A stretch of DNA of 64,000 nt, taken from assembly GCA_038253945.1 (NCBI GenBank), contig JBBSGR010000004.1, positions 142,544-206,543 of the forward strand. Reading direction: 5' to 3'. Positions 27,017 to 38,105 of the stretch are shown here, piece after piece. Position 1 is the first letter of the stretch, and each line of letters begins with the position of its first letter. Position numbers and translations under genes: made by a program. This stretch comes from JBBRYW01 sp038253945. Lineage in GTDB: Bacteria; Actinomycetota; Thermoleophilia; Gaiellales; Gaiellaceae. Below the pieces are notes generated by a model, which had not been told where the DNA came from, did not search any database, and was given only the letters and a program-made list of their open reading frames with translations.

Positions 27017-28129
27017 CTAGATGTCCCGGACCGTTTCCTCCGCTACCCACCTAGCGAGCGCGAGGAGGCTCCCCGTGTCGTCACGGACGAGGCGCTGCTC
27101 GTCGGCTCCGCTGCCACGGGTCAGGATCCCCTCGACGTCGGAGAGCTCGTCGAGGCAGCCGAGCCGCAGCGCAGCCGGCCGCGCGAGCTCGACGAGCTCG
27201 CGCAAAGCCGTGCGCGCCGGCCGCTCCTCGTCGCGCTCGAGCCAGATCAAATCGGCGTCGAGGCCGTGGCGAACTGCCCGCCACTTGTTTTCCCTCAGCA
27301 ACGTTGTATCCTCGATCGGCAAGCTGCCGTCTCGGCCAAAGCGCTCGGCCAGCGTGGCGACGAGGCTCTGCACGAGCGCGGCGATCGTGAGCGTGCTTGC
27401 GAGCCGCGTCTGCGCGTCGCAGATCCGAATCTCGACCGTGCCAAGCTTCGCATGCGGGCGCAGGTCCCACCAGAGGTACGTGTAGTCGGCAAACGAGTTC
27501 GTCCTGACCCCCCGCTCGACGAGACGCGCGAAGTCGTCCCAGGAGGCGAAGGCGGGCGGCAATCCGCTTCTCGGCATCGCGTCGAAGACCGTACTCCGCG
27601 TCGAGGCGAGCCCGGTCTCCCGTCCCTGCCAGAAAGGCGAGTTGACCGAGAGCGCCAGGAGCTCGGGAAGCCAGGCCCGCATCGCGTTCGCAACCGCGAT
27701 CGCCGTCTCGGCGGACTCGACGCCGACGTGGACGTGAAGACCGAAGATCAGCTCGCGCTCCGCCACCCACTGGAGCTCCTTCGCAAGCTCCGTGTAGCGC
27801 TTCTCGTCGGTGATCTCCTGATGCTCGTAGCGCGAGAACGGGTGCGTCCCCGCCGAAAGGATCAGGGCGTTCTCCTCCGCGGCCAGCGAACGCAGGCGCG
27901 CGCGTGAGGCGCGCACCCCCTCCTGCGCTTCGGCGACCGTGCGGGCCACCGGTGTCGCCGCCTCGATCACCGACTGTAGGAGCTCCGGCTTGACTCTCCA
28001 GTGGTCGGGTGCGGCCGCCACGATCTCGCCCGATCTGGACACGAGCTCGTAGCTGTCCGCGTCGACGAGCTGGAACTCCTCCTCGATGCCGAGGCTGAAG
28101 GGCGGGCTGCTGCCGAAGTTGACGTCCAC
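27017..28129 (-). CDS. glutamate-cysteine ligase family 2 (YbdK-like carboxylate-amine ligase)
   Basis: A 370-residue ATP-dependent carboxylate-amine ligase of the GCS2 family. The metal/ATP-binding opening FSLGIEEEFQLVDADSYELV, the FGLHVHVGVESAETAIAVAN strand and the HAKLGTVEIRICDAQTRL active-site segment are all present. Actinobacterial members include mycothiol- or ergothioneine-related ligases and YbdK, a weak glutamate-cysteine ligase; the exact amine cannot be told. I start at GTG 28129; the frame is open to 28258 but that part lies inside metH. It follows metH on the same strand, suggesting sulfur amino acid metabolism. Confidence 0.85.
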   Translation of the reverse strand: MDVNFGSSPPFSLGIEEEFQLVDADSYELVSRSGEIVAAAPDHWRVKPELLQSVIEAATPVARTVAEAQEGVRASRARLRSLAAEENALILSAGTHPFSRYEHQEITDEKRYTELAKELQWVAERELIFGLHVHVGVESAETAIAVANAMRAWLPELLALSVNSPFWQGRETGLASTRSTVFDAMPRSGLPPAFASWDDFARLVERGVRTNSFADYTYLWWDLRPHAKLGTVEIRICDAQTRLASTLTIAALVQSLVATLAERFGRDGSLPIEDTTLLRENKWRAVRHGLDADLIWLERDEERPARTALRELVELARPAALRLGCLDELSDVEGILTRGSGADEQRLVRDDTGSLLALARWVAEETVRDI

Positions 28130-28157
28130 TACAGGCGAAACCGGGCGCGTCGCCGGC

Positions 28158-31805
<3,648 letters not shown>

Positions 31806-31863
31806 GTTCGCTCCCAGCCTAGAGAGCAACGCGAGGCGACGGCCGCTCACGGGCTCTTTAGGC

Positions 31864-31929
31864 GTTTGGTTACCCGGTCGCCAAGCTGCCTGTCAAACCT
31901 CTCCGGGTAGTTCCAGGCTAGCAGGCAGC
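31864..31929 (-). promoter_or_regulatory. candidate structured leader (pseudoknot-like) of metH
   Basis: In the 190-nt gap upstream of metH three complementary pairs interleave: GCTGCCTG (31885-31892) with CAGGCAGC (31922-31929), ACCCGG (31872-31877) with CCGGGT (31903-31908), and GTTTG (31864-31868) with CAAAC (31894-31898). The first two form an H-type pseudoknot; the third competes with or extends it. It lies ~60 nt before the metH start. It does not match the SAM-I, SAM-II, SAM-IV, SAH or cobalamin riboswitch consensus that I know. Function is inferred only from pairing and position. Confidence 0.35.
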
Positions 31930-31968
31930 CGAGCGCGTGCACCCCCGGGCGAGGAGCGATGCATCATG

Positions 31969-31993
31969 GCATCAAATATTGTGATGCTATAAT
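31969..31993 (+). promoter_or_regulatory. leaderless promoter and operator of vapBC
   Basis: A consensus TATAAT -10 box at 31988-31993 lies 6 nt before the GTG of the antitoxin gene (32000), so transcription should start at the start codon. Directly upstream, GCATCA (31969-31974) and TGATGC (31982-31987) form a perfect inverted repeat with a 7-nt spacer covering the promoter; another GCATCA half-site is at 31961-31966. This is the expected binding site for the ribbon-helix-helix antitoxin. Confidence 0.7.
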
Positions 31994-31999
31994 GCGTGC

Positions 32000-32260
32000 G
32001 TGCGAACGACGGTGACGCTCGAACCCGACCTCGCGGCCAAGCTCCGTCGCCTGGCCCGGGAGCGTGGCGTCTCGTTCAAGAACGTCCTGAACGGCACGCT
32101 CCGAGCAGGACTCGCGGAGCCAACCGGCACGGCGCAGCCGTATCGTCTTCCGACGCGGCGGATGGGGCTGCGTCGCGGGATCGATCTGGAGCACGCGCTC
32201 CGGCTGTCTGCCGAGCTCGAAGATGCGGAGACCAGCCGCAAGCTCGAGCTTCGCAAGTGA
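32000..32260 (+). CDS. vapB: ribbon-helix-helix antitoxin of VapB type
   Basis: An 86-residue protein. The N-terminal ribbon-helix-helix (MRTTVTLEPDLAAKLRRLAR then ERGVSFKNVLNGTLRAGL) binds DNA. The C-terminal tail (IDLEHALRLSAELEDAETSR) would wrap the toxin. The start is a GTG directly after a TATAAT box, with no room for a leader. Its stop overlaps the toxin start as GTGA. By family knowledge it neutralises VapC and, with it, represses this promoter through the inverted repeat upstream. Confidence 0.87.
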   Translation: MRTTVTLEPDLAAKLRRLARERGVSFKNVLNGTLRAGLAEPTGTAQPYRLPTRRMGLRRGIDLEHALRLSAELEDAETSRKLELRK

Positions 32261-32706
32261 AGCTCGCAGACGTCAACCTTCTCCTCTACGCCGTCGATGA
32301 GTCCTCCCCGCACCACGAGGCCGCACGAGCGTGGCTCGAGGAGCGGCTCTCGGGGCCCGAGACGTTCGCGTTCACCTGGACGGTGCTGCTGGCGTTCATC
32401 CGCCTTGGCACGCATCCGCGTGTCTTCGAGTCGCCTCTCGGCCTCGACGAGGCGCTCGATCTCGTCGACTCCTGGCTCGCTCGACCGTGCGCAGCTCTCG
32501 TTCACCCCGGCGAGCGTCATGCGGCCCTCCTGCGTGAGCTACTCGGTCAGATCGGGACGGCCGGCAACCTGGTCACCGATGCACACCTGGCGGCGATTGC
32601 CGTTGAGCATGGGGCGCAGCTCTGCTCGGCCGATGCGGACTTCTCTCGGTTCCCCAGGCTGCTCTGGCGGAATCCGCTCAGCCAGGGCGCCAGTCGAGAC
32701 GGTTGA
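32257..32706 (+). CDS. vapC: VapC toxin, PIN-domain ribonuclease
   Basis: A 149-residue PIN-domain nuclease close to the mycobacterial VapC subgroup. Acidic residues are in place: Asp5 (MKLADVNLLLYAVDESSPHH), the Asp of GNLVTDAHLAAIAVEHGA and the Asp of LCSADADFSRFP. The FTWTVLLAFIRLGTHPRVF segment and the RNPL end are typical of this subgroup. Such enzymes cut tRNA or rRNA with magnesium when freed from VapB. Translation is coupled to vapB by a 4-nt overlap. Confidence 0.9.
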   Translation: MKLADVNLLLYAVDESSPHHEAARAWLEERLSGPETFAFTWTVLLAFIRLGTHPRVFESPLGLDEALDLVDSWLARPCAALVHPGERHAALLRELLGQIGTAGNLVTDAHLAAIAVEHGAQLCSADADFSRFPRLLWRNPLSQGASRDG

Positions 32707-32748
32707 GGGGAGGGTTGCGCGCGGCCGCCGGCGACGTCCCGTGGCGCC

Positions 32749-33339
32749 CTACGTGTTCGAGAGGCGCGCCTCGAACACGATGATGCGACTGAAGCTCCTC
32801 CCGTCGATTTGATACGCGTAGCAACCGGGCGCCTGCACCCTCGTCGTCGAGGCTCGGCCGCGGTCGCGGCGCGGCGAAAGCCACTCCGGAACGGGCGCGA
32901 TCCGGAGCTCCTTGGTGGGAACACGCAGGAGCTCGAAGCGGACGCCGTGGGAACCGTCGAGCTGACGGCCCCGGACAAGCACCGGCCCCGTGTAGCTCGG
33001 GGCGACGAACCACAGCACCTTGTTGCCGCCCCACTTCGAGCCGGCAATGACGCTCGCTGCGCCCGGTGGGTACTCGAAGTCGAGAATCGTCCCCGGTTGG
33101 CGCAGAGCTACCGGGTAAGCCGGCCCCGGGCCAACTCCTTGCGTGACGCCGTATCTCGCGAAGTCGAAGTCGGCCGGGCCGCTCACCGGGCAAGGCGTCC
33201 CGGCGGCGAGCCGCGGAATGTGAAGCGGGCGGTGGAGCGAGCGCCACGTCCACTGGCTCGACGATGGCTGAGCGGTCGCCGCCAGGGCGGCGCCGGCGAT
33301 CACAGCGCTCACGAATGCGGTCGCTGCGAAAACGCGCAT
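32749..33339 (-). CDS. secreted hypothetical protein
   Basis: A 196-residue protein with a signal peptide (MRVFAATAFVSAVIAGAALA, cut probable after ATA). The mature part is beta-rich with two Cys residues (GTPCPVSGPADF and APGCYAYQID) that could form a disulfide, and an end CYAYQIDGRSFSRIIVFEAR. I recognise no family. I chose ATG 33339 since it gives a standard signal peptide; a GTG eight codons upstream is the alternative. It is convergent with vapC and downstream of the GrpB-like gene. Confidence 0.65.
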   Translation of the reverse strand: MRVFAATAFVSAVIAGAALAATAQPSSSQWTWRSLHRPLHIPRLAAGTPCPVSGPADFDFARYGVTQGVGPGPAYPVALRQPGTILDFEYPPGAASVIAGSKWGGNKVLWFVAPSYTGPVLVRGRQLDGSHGVRFELLRVPTKELRIAPVPEWLSPRRDRGRASTTRVQAPGCYAYQIDGRSFSRIIVFEARLSNT

Positions 33340-33359
33340 GGACCCAATTGTGACGAACA

Positions 33360-33944
33360 TCACGCTCCGTCGCCAAACTGTCGGGTCGCGAGCACCTCTC
33401 GCACGAACTCGTCCTTGCCGTCCGTATATGCGGTCCGGTCGTGGCCGACCTCGCGGGCGAGCCGTCGCTTCAGGTCTCCGTACCGAGCGGCGAGCCGCGG
33501 ATCGGCCCGCAGCGCGTCGCGGAAGCGGAGGTGGTCGCGCCAGTACGCGCTCCCGAGCTCCGTCAGCGAGAGGTGCGTGGTCCTGACGCCGCGCTCGAAG
33601 CGGCGGAAGAAGCGCCGATCCTCGAAGTCGCCCGCCGGCTGATGCTCATAGCCGAGTGACCGCACGGGCGCGACGAGCTCGCGCCAGCGGCCCAGGTCGC
33701 GGATCGCCAGGTCGATGTCCAGGACCGGCTTCGACGCAAGACCCGGGACGGCGGTGGAGCCGACGTGCTCGATCGCGACCACCCACTCCCCCAGCCCCGC
33801 CTGCAGACGCAGCCGCTCCGCCTCGGCCCGCCGGGCCCGGTCCGGGTCCCAGGCGACGATCTCGATGGGCTCGCCGCCGGGCGGCCGCTCAGGCGTGCTC
33901 GGTGCCCGCCGTCGTCCGGGCCTGCGCGCCGCTCGGCGCTCCAC
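33360..33944 (-). CDS. GrpB/UPF0157 family nucleotidyltransferase-fold protein
   Basis: A protein of up to 194 residues with the GrpB pattern: IEIVAWDPDRARRAEAERLR, IEHVGSTAVPGLASKPVLDI with the G-S-T-(x)-D nucleotidyltransferase-like site, HLSLTELGSAYWRDHLRFRD and LKRRLAREVGHDRTAYTDGK. GrpB proteins adopt a nucleotidyltransferase fold; their substrates are not settled. The first ~25 residues overlap the end of atpC by 56 nt, and no later start codon precedes the conserved part. The gene therefore begins inside atpC, probably by coupled translation. Confidence 0.82.
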   Translation of the reverse strand: MERRAARRPGRRRAPSTPERPPGGEPIEIVAWDPDRARRAEAERLRLQAGLGEWVVAIEHVGSTAVPGLASKPVLDIDLAIRDLGRWRELVAPVRSLGYEHQPAGDFEDRRFFRRFERGVRTTHLSLTELGSAYWRDHLRFRDALRADPRLAARYGDLKRRLAREVGHDRTAYTDGKDEFVREVLATRQFGDGA

Positions 33945-34359
33945 CGACCACGTTCAGTTGGTTCTCGGCGTGGCGAATCCGCTGCTCGAGCTGCCAGCGG
34001 TCGGCGCCCGACTCGCCGGCCTCGAGCCGCTCGAGCTCGGCACGGGCGTCCTCGAGCTGCTGCTGGGCCCGCGCGTTGTCGATCTCTGTCGCGGCCACCG
34101 CGTCGCCGACGAGCGCGAGCGCGCGATCCTGCTCGACCTTGAAGAAGCCGGGGCCCGTCGCGAACTCACGAACCTCGTTACGTCCGACATGCACGCGCGT
34201 CGAGCCCGCCTTGAGCATGGCGACGAGCGGGGCGTGCCGCGCGAGTACGCCGATCTCGCCGTCCGCGCCCGGCACGATCAGCATCTCCGCCTCGCCCTCG
34301 AACGCCGCTCCGTCGGGCGTGACGAGCGAGACGTCGAACGTCCTGCGTCCGTCTGCCAA
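33889..34359 (-). CDS. atpC: ATP synthase epsilon subunit
   Basis: A 156-residue F1 epsilon subunit. The N-terminal beta-sandwich is clear (FDVSLVTPDGAAFEGEAEML, IGVLARHAPLVAMLKAG, EVREFATGPGFFKVEQDRAL), followed by a helical hairpin (ARAQQQLEDARAELERLEAG) and a longer-than-usual tail. It sits in the central stalk and inhibits ATP hydrolysis. It begins 3 nt after atpD, but this pair is ~7.3 kb away from the rest of the ATP synthase genes. Confidence 0.93.
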   Translation of the reverse strand: MADGRRTFDVSLVTPDGAAFEGEAEMLIVPGADGEIGVLARHAPLVAMLKAGSTRVHVGRNEVREFATGPGFFKVEQDRALALVGDAVAATEIDNARAQQQLEDARAELERLEAGESGADRWQLEQRIRHAENQLNVVGGAPSGAQARTTAGTEHA

Positions 34360-34362
34360 CGG

Positions 34363-35871
34363 TTAGGCCGGAACCGGCTCGGGCTCGGCAGACGGAGCGG
34401 CCTGCGGCGCCTGTTCGTCTTCCTCCGGCTGCCGGTCGCCCGACTCGCCGCGGCCCTTGGCGACGGCTGCCTCGATCGTTCCGACCATGTAGAAGGCCTG
34501 CTCGGGTAGATCGTCGTGCTTGCCCGCGATGATCTCCTGGAAGCCCTTGATCGTGTCCTCGAGCTTCACGTACTCGCCGGGCGTGCCCGTGAACTGCTCG
34601 GCCACGAAGTTGGGCTGGGAGAGGAAGCGCTGGATCTTCCGCGCCCGCACGACCACGAGCCGGTCCTCGTCGGACAGCTCGTCCACACCGAGGATCGCGA
34701 TGATGTCTTGCAGGTCCTTGTAGCGCTGGAGGATCTCCTGCACGCGGGTCGCCGTCTCGTAGTGCTCCTCCGAGACGATGCCCGGCTGGAGCGCGCGCGA
34801 CGTCGAGGTGAGCGGGTGCACGGCCGGGTAGATCCCCTGCTCGACGATCGAGCGATCGAGCACGGTGGTCGCGTCGAGGTGGGCGAAGGTGTTCGCCGGC
34901 GCCGGATCCGTGAGGTCGTCCGCGGGCACGTAGATCGCCTGCACCGACGTCACCGAGCCCGTGCGCGTGGAGGTAATGCGCTCCTGCAGCTGCCCCATCT
35001 CCGTCGCGAGCGTGGGTTGGTAGCCGACCGCGCTCGGCATCCGCCCGAGCAGCGCCGACACCTCGGAGCCCGCCTGGACGAAGCGGAAGATGTTGTCGAT
35101 GAAGAGCAGCACGTCCTGGCCCTGGTCGCGGAAGTACTCGGCCATCGTCAGGCCGGAGAGCCCCACCCGCAGGCGAGCCCCGGGGGGCTCGTTCATCTGG
35201 CCGTAGACGAGAGCCACCTTGTCGATGACCTCCGACTCCTTCATCTCGTTCCACATGTCGTTGCCCTCGCGCGTGCGCTCGCCCACCCCGGCGAACACCG
35301 AGACACCGCCGTGCGCGTGAGCGATGTTGTGGATGAACTCCTGCAGCAGCACCGTCTTGCCGGTGCCGGCGCCGCCGAACAGCCCGACCTTGCCGCCCTT
35401 GATGTACGGGGCAAGCAGATCGATCACCTTGATTCCCGTCTCGAAGATCTCGGTCGATGGATCGAGCTCCTCGAACTTCGGCGGGTCGCGATGGATCGAC
35501 CAGCGTTCCTTCGCCTCCACGGGCTCGCCACGGTCGATCGTGTCGCCGAGGACGTTGAAGATCCGTCCGAGCGTCTCGTTGCCGACGGGCACGCTGATCG
35601 GCCCACCGGTGTCGACCACGTCGACCCCGCGCGGAATGCCGTCCGTCGAGTCCATCGCGACCGCGCGGACGCGGTCATCGCCCAGGTGCTGCTGCACCTC
35701 CGCGATGAGATCAACGGCGGTCGACGTGTCGCCTTCGGTCTGGGGCACGCTGATCCGAAGGGCGTTGTAGATCTCAGGGAGGTTCCCGGGGAAGACGGCG
35801 TCGATCACGACGCCCTTGATCTCGAGCACCTTGCCCACGTTCGCTTCGTTTCCGTTTCGCTGCTCAGACAT
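34363..35871 (-). CDS. atpD: ATP synthase beta subunit
   Basis: A 502-residue catalytic F1 beta subunit. Walker A GGAGTGKT is at 166-173, GERTREG carries the catalytic Glu, and the DELSEED-like lever region reads GVDELSDEDRL. The C-terminal extension (~30 residues, rich in Glu and Pro) is longer than in most homologues. Start ATG 35871 has the RBS AGGAGA 3 nt away; the frame opens 19 codons earlier without homology. It is separated from atpA/atpG by a peptide transporter operon and two further genes, with a 247-nt gap ahead that may hold its own promoter. Confidence 0.96.
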   Translation of the reverse strand: MSEQRNGNEANVGKVLEIKGVVIDAVFPGNLPEIYNALRISVPQTEGDTSTAVDLIAEVQQHLGDDRVRAVAMDSTDGIPRGVDVVDTGGPISVPVGNETLGRIFNVLGDTIDRGEPVEAKERWSIHRDPPKFEELDPSTEIFETGIKVIDLLAPYIKGGKVGLFGGAGTGKTVLLQEFIHNIAHAHGGVSVFAGVGERTREGNDMWNEMKESEVIDKVALVYGQMNEPPGARLRVGLSGLTMAEYFRDQGQDVLLFIDNIFRFVQAGSEVSALLGRMPSAVGYQPTLATEMGQLQERITSTRTGSVTSVQAIYVPADDLTDPAPANTFAHLDATTVLDRSIVEQGIYPAVHPLTSTSRALQPGIVSEEHYETATRVQEILQRYKDLQDIIAILGVDELSDEDRLVVVRARKIQRFLSQPNFVAEQFTGTPGEYVKLEDTIKGFQEIIAGKHDDLPEQAFYMVGTIEAAVAKGRGESGDRQPEEDEQAPQAAPSAEPEPVPA

Positions 35872-36118
35872 TGGTCTCCTGAAGAGGCGGATGAGGGCGC
35901 CGCCGCCATCCTGGGAGGCGCGTCGCACGTGCTTTCAGTCTATCGAAGCGGGTCGGCGCAAACCGGCTCTCGTCGGCGAGGCAACGTCGATGCTCGTCGA
36001 GCGCGGCCGCCAGCCTGGCGGCGTGGTCGAGGCTTCAGACGTACGAGGTGACTCGGTCCGGCTGCAGCACTCGCTCGAGGATAGCCGCGAGGCCGTCAGC
36101 TGGGGCGACGGCCCTGAC

Positions 36119-36583
36119 TCAGTCGCCGCGCAGGGCGAGTCTCTTTCCGACGACCCGGTGCCGTCCCACATTTGGGCGGTTGGCCTGCATCGCTTGCAGG
36201 CGGCTCTCCTTCAGGAGCACGTCACGGCTCTCGAGCGCGCTCAGAGGCAGCGCGCGCCTCGGGATGCTCCCGCCAAAGCGAGACGGAGCAACGAGGCTGG
36301 CAAAAGCGACGACAGCCGCCGCCGCTACGGCAGTCGCCGTTGCGAGCCCTCTCGAGTGGAGCCGGCGCCTGCGCGGGAGCGCAACCGAGCGCGGGACCGG
36401 CTCGAGCGCCGCCGTTCGAAGCGCGTTGGTCTGCGCGGCCATCCGAGCTTGAACCGTGCGGCACCCCTCGCACGAGTCCAGATGCGCCCGAAGCAGCATT
36501 TCCTCGAGCTCCGCGAGGTCGCCGTCGAGATCTCGCGAGATGTACTCGACGGATCGCCGGCAAGGATCACTGTGAAGTCTCAT
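36119..36583 (-). CDS. zinc-finger (zf-HC2) anti-sigma-like membrane protein
   Basis: A 154-residue protein. The N-terminus has the anti-sigma zinc motif H-x3-C-x2-C (RAHLDSCEGCR), preceded by the usual helix (EYISRDLDGDLAELEEMLLR). One TM helix follows at ~85-105 (GLATATAVAAAAVVAFASLV), then a short outside tail. Such proteins bind an ECF sigma factor at the membrane, but no sigma gene is adjacent; the one ECF gene in this window is far away. I start at ATG 36583; GTG 36592 is possible. Confidence 0.72.
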   Translation of the reverse strand: MRLHSDPCRRSVEYISRDLDGDLAELEEMLLRAHLDSCEGCRTVQARMAAQTNALRTAALEPVPRSVALPRRRRLHSRGLATATAVAAAAVVAFASLVAPSRFGGSIPRRALPLSALESRDVLLKESRLQAMQANRPNVGRHRVVGKRLALRGD

Positions 36584-36644
36584 CGGTCGCACACTCGTTT
36601 TGACGACTTCCGCCTCAGAGAGTTAGGCGTCGGATTTTCTCCGG

Positions 36645-37010
36645 TTATATCAACCTGTACCTGCTATCGACGATTACCGCCAGGACCAGCAGTGTCAGGC
36701 CGACCACAACGTAGACGCCGGCCATGTTCAGTGTCTCGCGGTGCTCTTCCGGCGTGGCCGCACGCGCCGGGACGGTGAGGAAGGGGATGACGGCGGAAGA
36801 GAAGCCGCGGTCGGACGGGCGCATGGGCCCGCGCAGGCCGACGAAGAACCCCACGAGCATGATGAGGCAGCCGGTGATGTAGAGGCCGACGGAGACCGAC
36901 CGTTCCGCCGCGGATCCGACGAGAGCGCCCACCGTGAGCGAGACGACTGCCACGCCGATCGCGGTTCCGGCGAGAATCAGCAGGAAGCGGCGTGCTGCCG
37001 CGAGGATCAT
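36645..37010 (-). CDS. small membrane protein of unknown function
   Basis: A 121-residue protein with three hydrophobic segments: FLLILAGTAIGVAVVSLTVG (residues ~9-28), YITGCLIMLVGFFVGLRGPM (~44-63) and MAGVYVVVGLTLLVLAVIVD (~96-115). No conserved catalytic motif is seen and no family recognised. It is 15 nt downstream of the oppF-like gene on the same strand and may be the last gene of that operon. Confidence 0.65.
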   Translation of the reverse strand: MILAAARRFLLILAGTAIGVAVVSLTVGALVGSAAERSVSVGLYITGCLIMLVGFFVGLRGPMRPSDRGFSSAVIPFLTVPARAATPEEHRETLNMAGVYVVVGLTLLVLAVIVDSRYRLI

Positions 37011-37025
37011 CAGCGGTTCGTTGTT

Positions 37026-38096
37026 CTAGGAGACAGGCGAGGGCTCCTCGCGCCGCGACGGCGGCGCGACCGGGGCCCCGGAACGGCGGAAGTCGTCCTC
37101 CTCCATCGGCCATCGCTCGAGCGGATAGTGGCACGCCGCGACGTGACGGTCGCCCATCGGATACAGCGGAGGCTCGTCGACGTCGCAATGACCCGGGTGG
37201 AAGCGTGGACAGCGCGGGTGGAAGTGGCATCCCGACGGTGGGTTGATCGGGCTGGGAACGTCGCCCTCGAGCACGATCGGCCTGCGAGCCCGACCAAGCT
37301 CGGGGTTCGGAATCGGCACCGCCGAGAGGAGCGCGCCCGTATACGGATGCTTCGGCGCGACATACAGATCGTCGCGGTTGGCGACCTCGGCGATCTTGCC
37401 GAGGTACATGACCATCACGCGGTCCGAGATGTGACGAACGACGTTCAAATCGTGTGCGATGAAGACGTACGTCAGGCCGAAGTCCTTCTGCAGGTCGCTC
37501 AGGAGATTGAGGATCTGCGCCTGCACCGAGACGTCGAGCGCCGAGACCGGCTCGTCGCAGACGATGAGCTTCGGGTTGACGGCAAGCGCGCGGGCAACGC
37601 CGATCCGCTGGCGCTGACCGCCCGAGAACTCGTGCGGGAAGCGGTTGTAGTGCTCGGGGTTCAAGCCCACGACCTCGAGCAGCTCCTGCACGCGGCGCTT
37701 GATCTCGGCGTCAGTGCCCAGCTTGTGCACCTGCAGGGCCTCCGCCACGATGAACCCCACACGCTTGCGGGGGTTGAGCGACGCGTAGGGATCCTGGAAG
37801 ATCATCATCATCTCCCGGCGGATCGGCCGCATATCGCGGCGGGAGAGGTTCGTGATGTCACGACCGTCGAAGACGATGCTGCCGGCCGTGGGGTCGAGCA
37901 GACGCATGATGCAGCGCGCGAGCGTCGACTTGCCGCAGCCCGACTCACCGACGACGCCGAGCGTCTCTCCCTGTTGCACGGTGAACGTCACGCCGTCGAC
38001 CGCCTTCACGGACGCGACTTCCTTCTGAAAGATGATCCCTCGCGTCACGGGAAAGTGCTTCTCGACGCTCTCCACGGATAGCAGCTCGTTCGCCAT
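37026..38096 (-). CDS. oppF: oligopeptide ABC transporter ATP-binding protein (OppF-like)
   Basis: A 356-residue ATPase of peptide importers. Walker A is GESGCGKS, the Q-loop lies in MIFQDPYASLNPRKRVG, the signature is FSGGQRQRIGVARAL, and Walker B is LIVCDEPVSALD. The oligopeptide/dipeptide C-terminal domain has the Cys cluster typical of Opp/Dpp ATPases that ligates an iron-sulfur centre in some members (GCHFHPRCPRFHPGHC). It pairs with the OppD-like ATPase 9 nt upstream to power import. Confidence 0.93.
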   Translation of the reverse strand: MANELLSVESVEKHFPVTRGIIFQKEVASVKAVDGVTFTVQQGETLGVVGESGCGKSTLARCIMRLLDPTAGSIVFDGRDITNLSRRDMRPIRREMMMIFQDPYASLNPRKRVGFIVAEALQVHKLGTDAEIKRRVQELLEVVGLNPEHYNRFPHEFSGGQRQRIGVARALAVNPKLIVCDEPVSALDVSVQAQILNLLSDLQKDFGLTYVFIAHDLNVVRHISDRVMVMYLGKIAEVANRDDLYVAPKHPYTGALLSAVPIPNPELGRARRPIVLEGDVPSPINPPSGCHFHPRCPRFHPGHCDVDEPPLYPMGDRHVAACHYPLERWPMEEDDFRRSGAPVAPPSRREEPSPVS

Positions 38097-38105
38097 CGCC
38101 AGTCC

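Noticed and set aside
31806..31990. Known SAM, SAH or cobalamin riboswitch upstream of metH
   Set aside because: The conserved boxes of those classes that I know were looked for and not found; only an unclassified pseudoknot-like pairing remains.
32749..33376. Overlapping 232-codon minus frame at 32678-33376
   Set aside because: It is a shifted reading of the secreted protein gene, which alone has a signal peptide.
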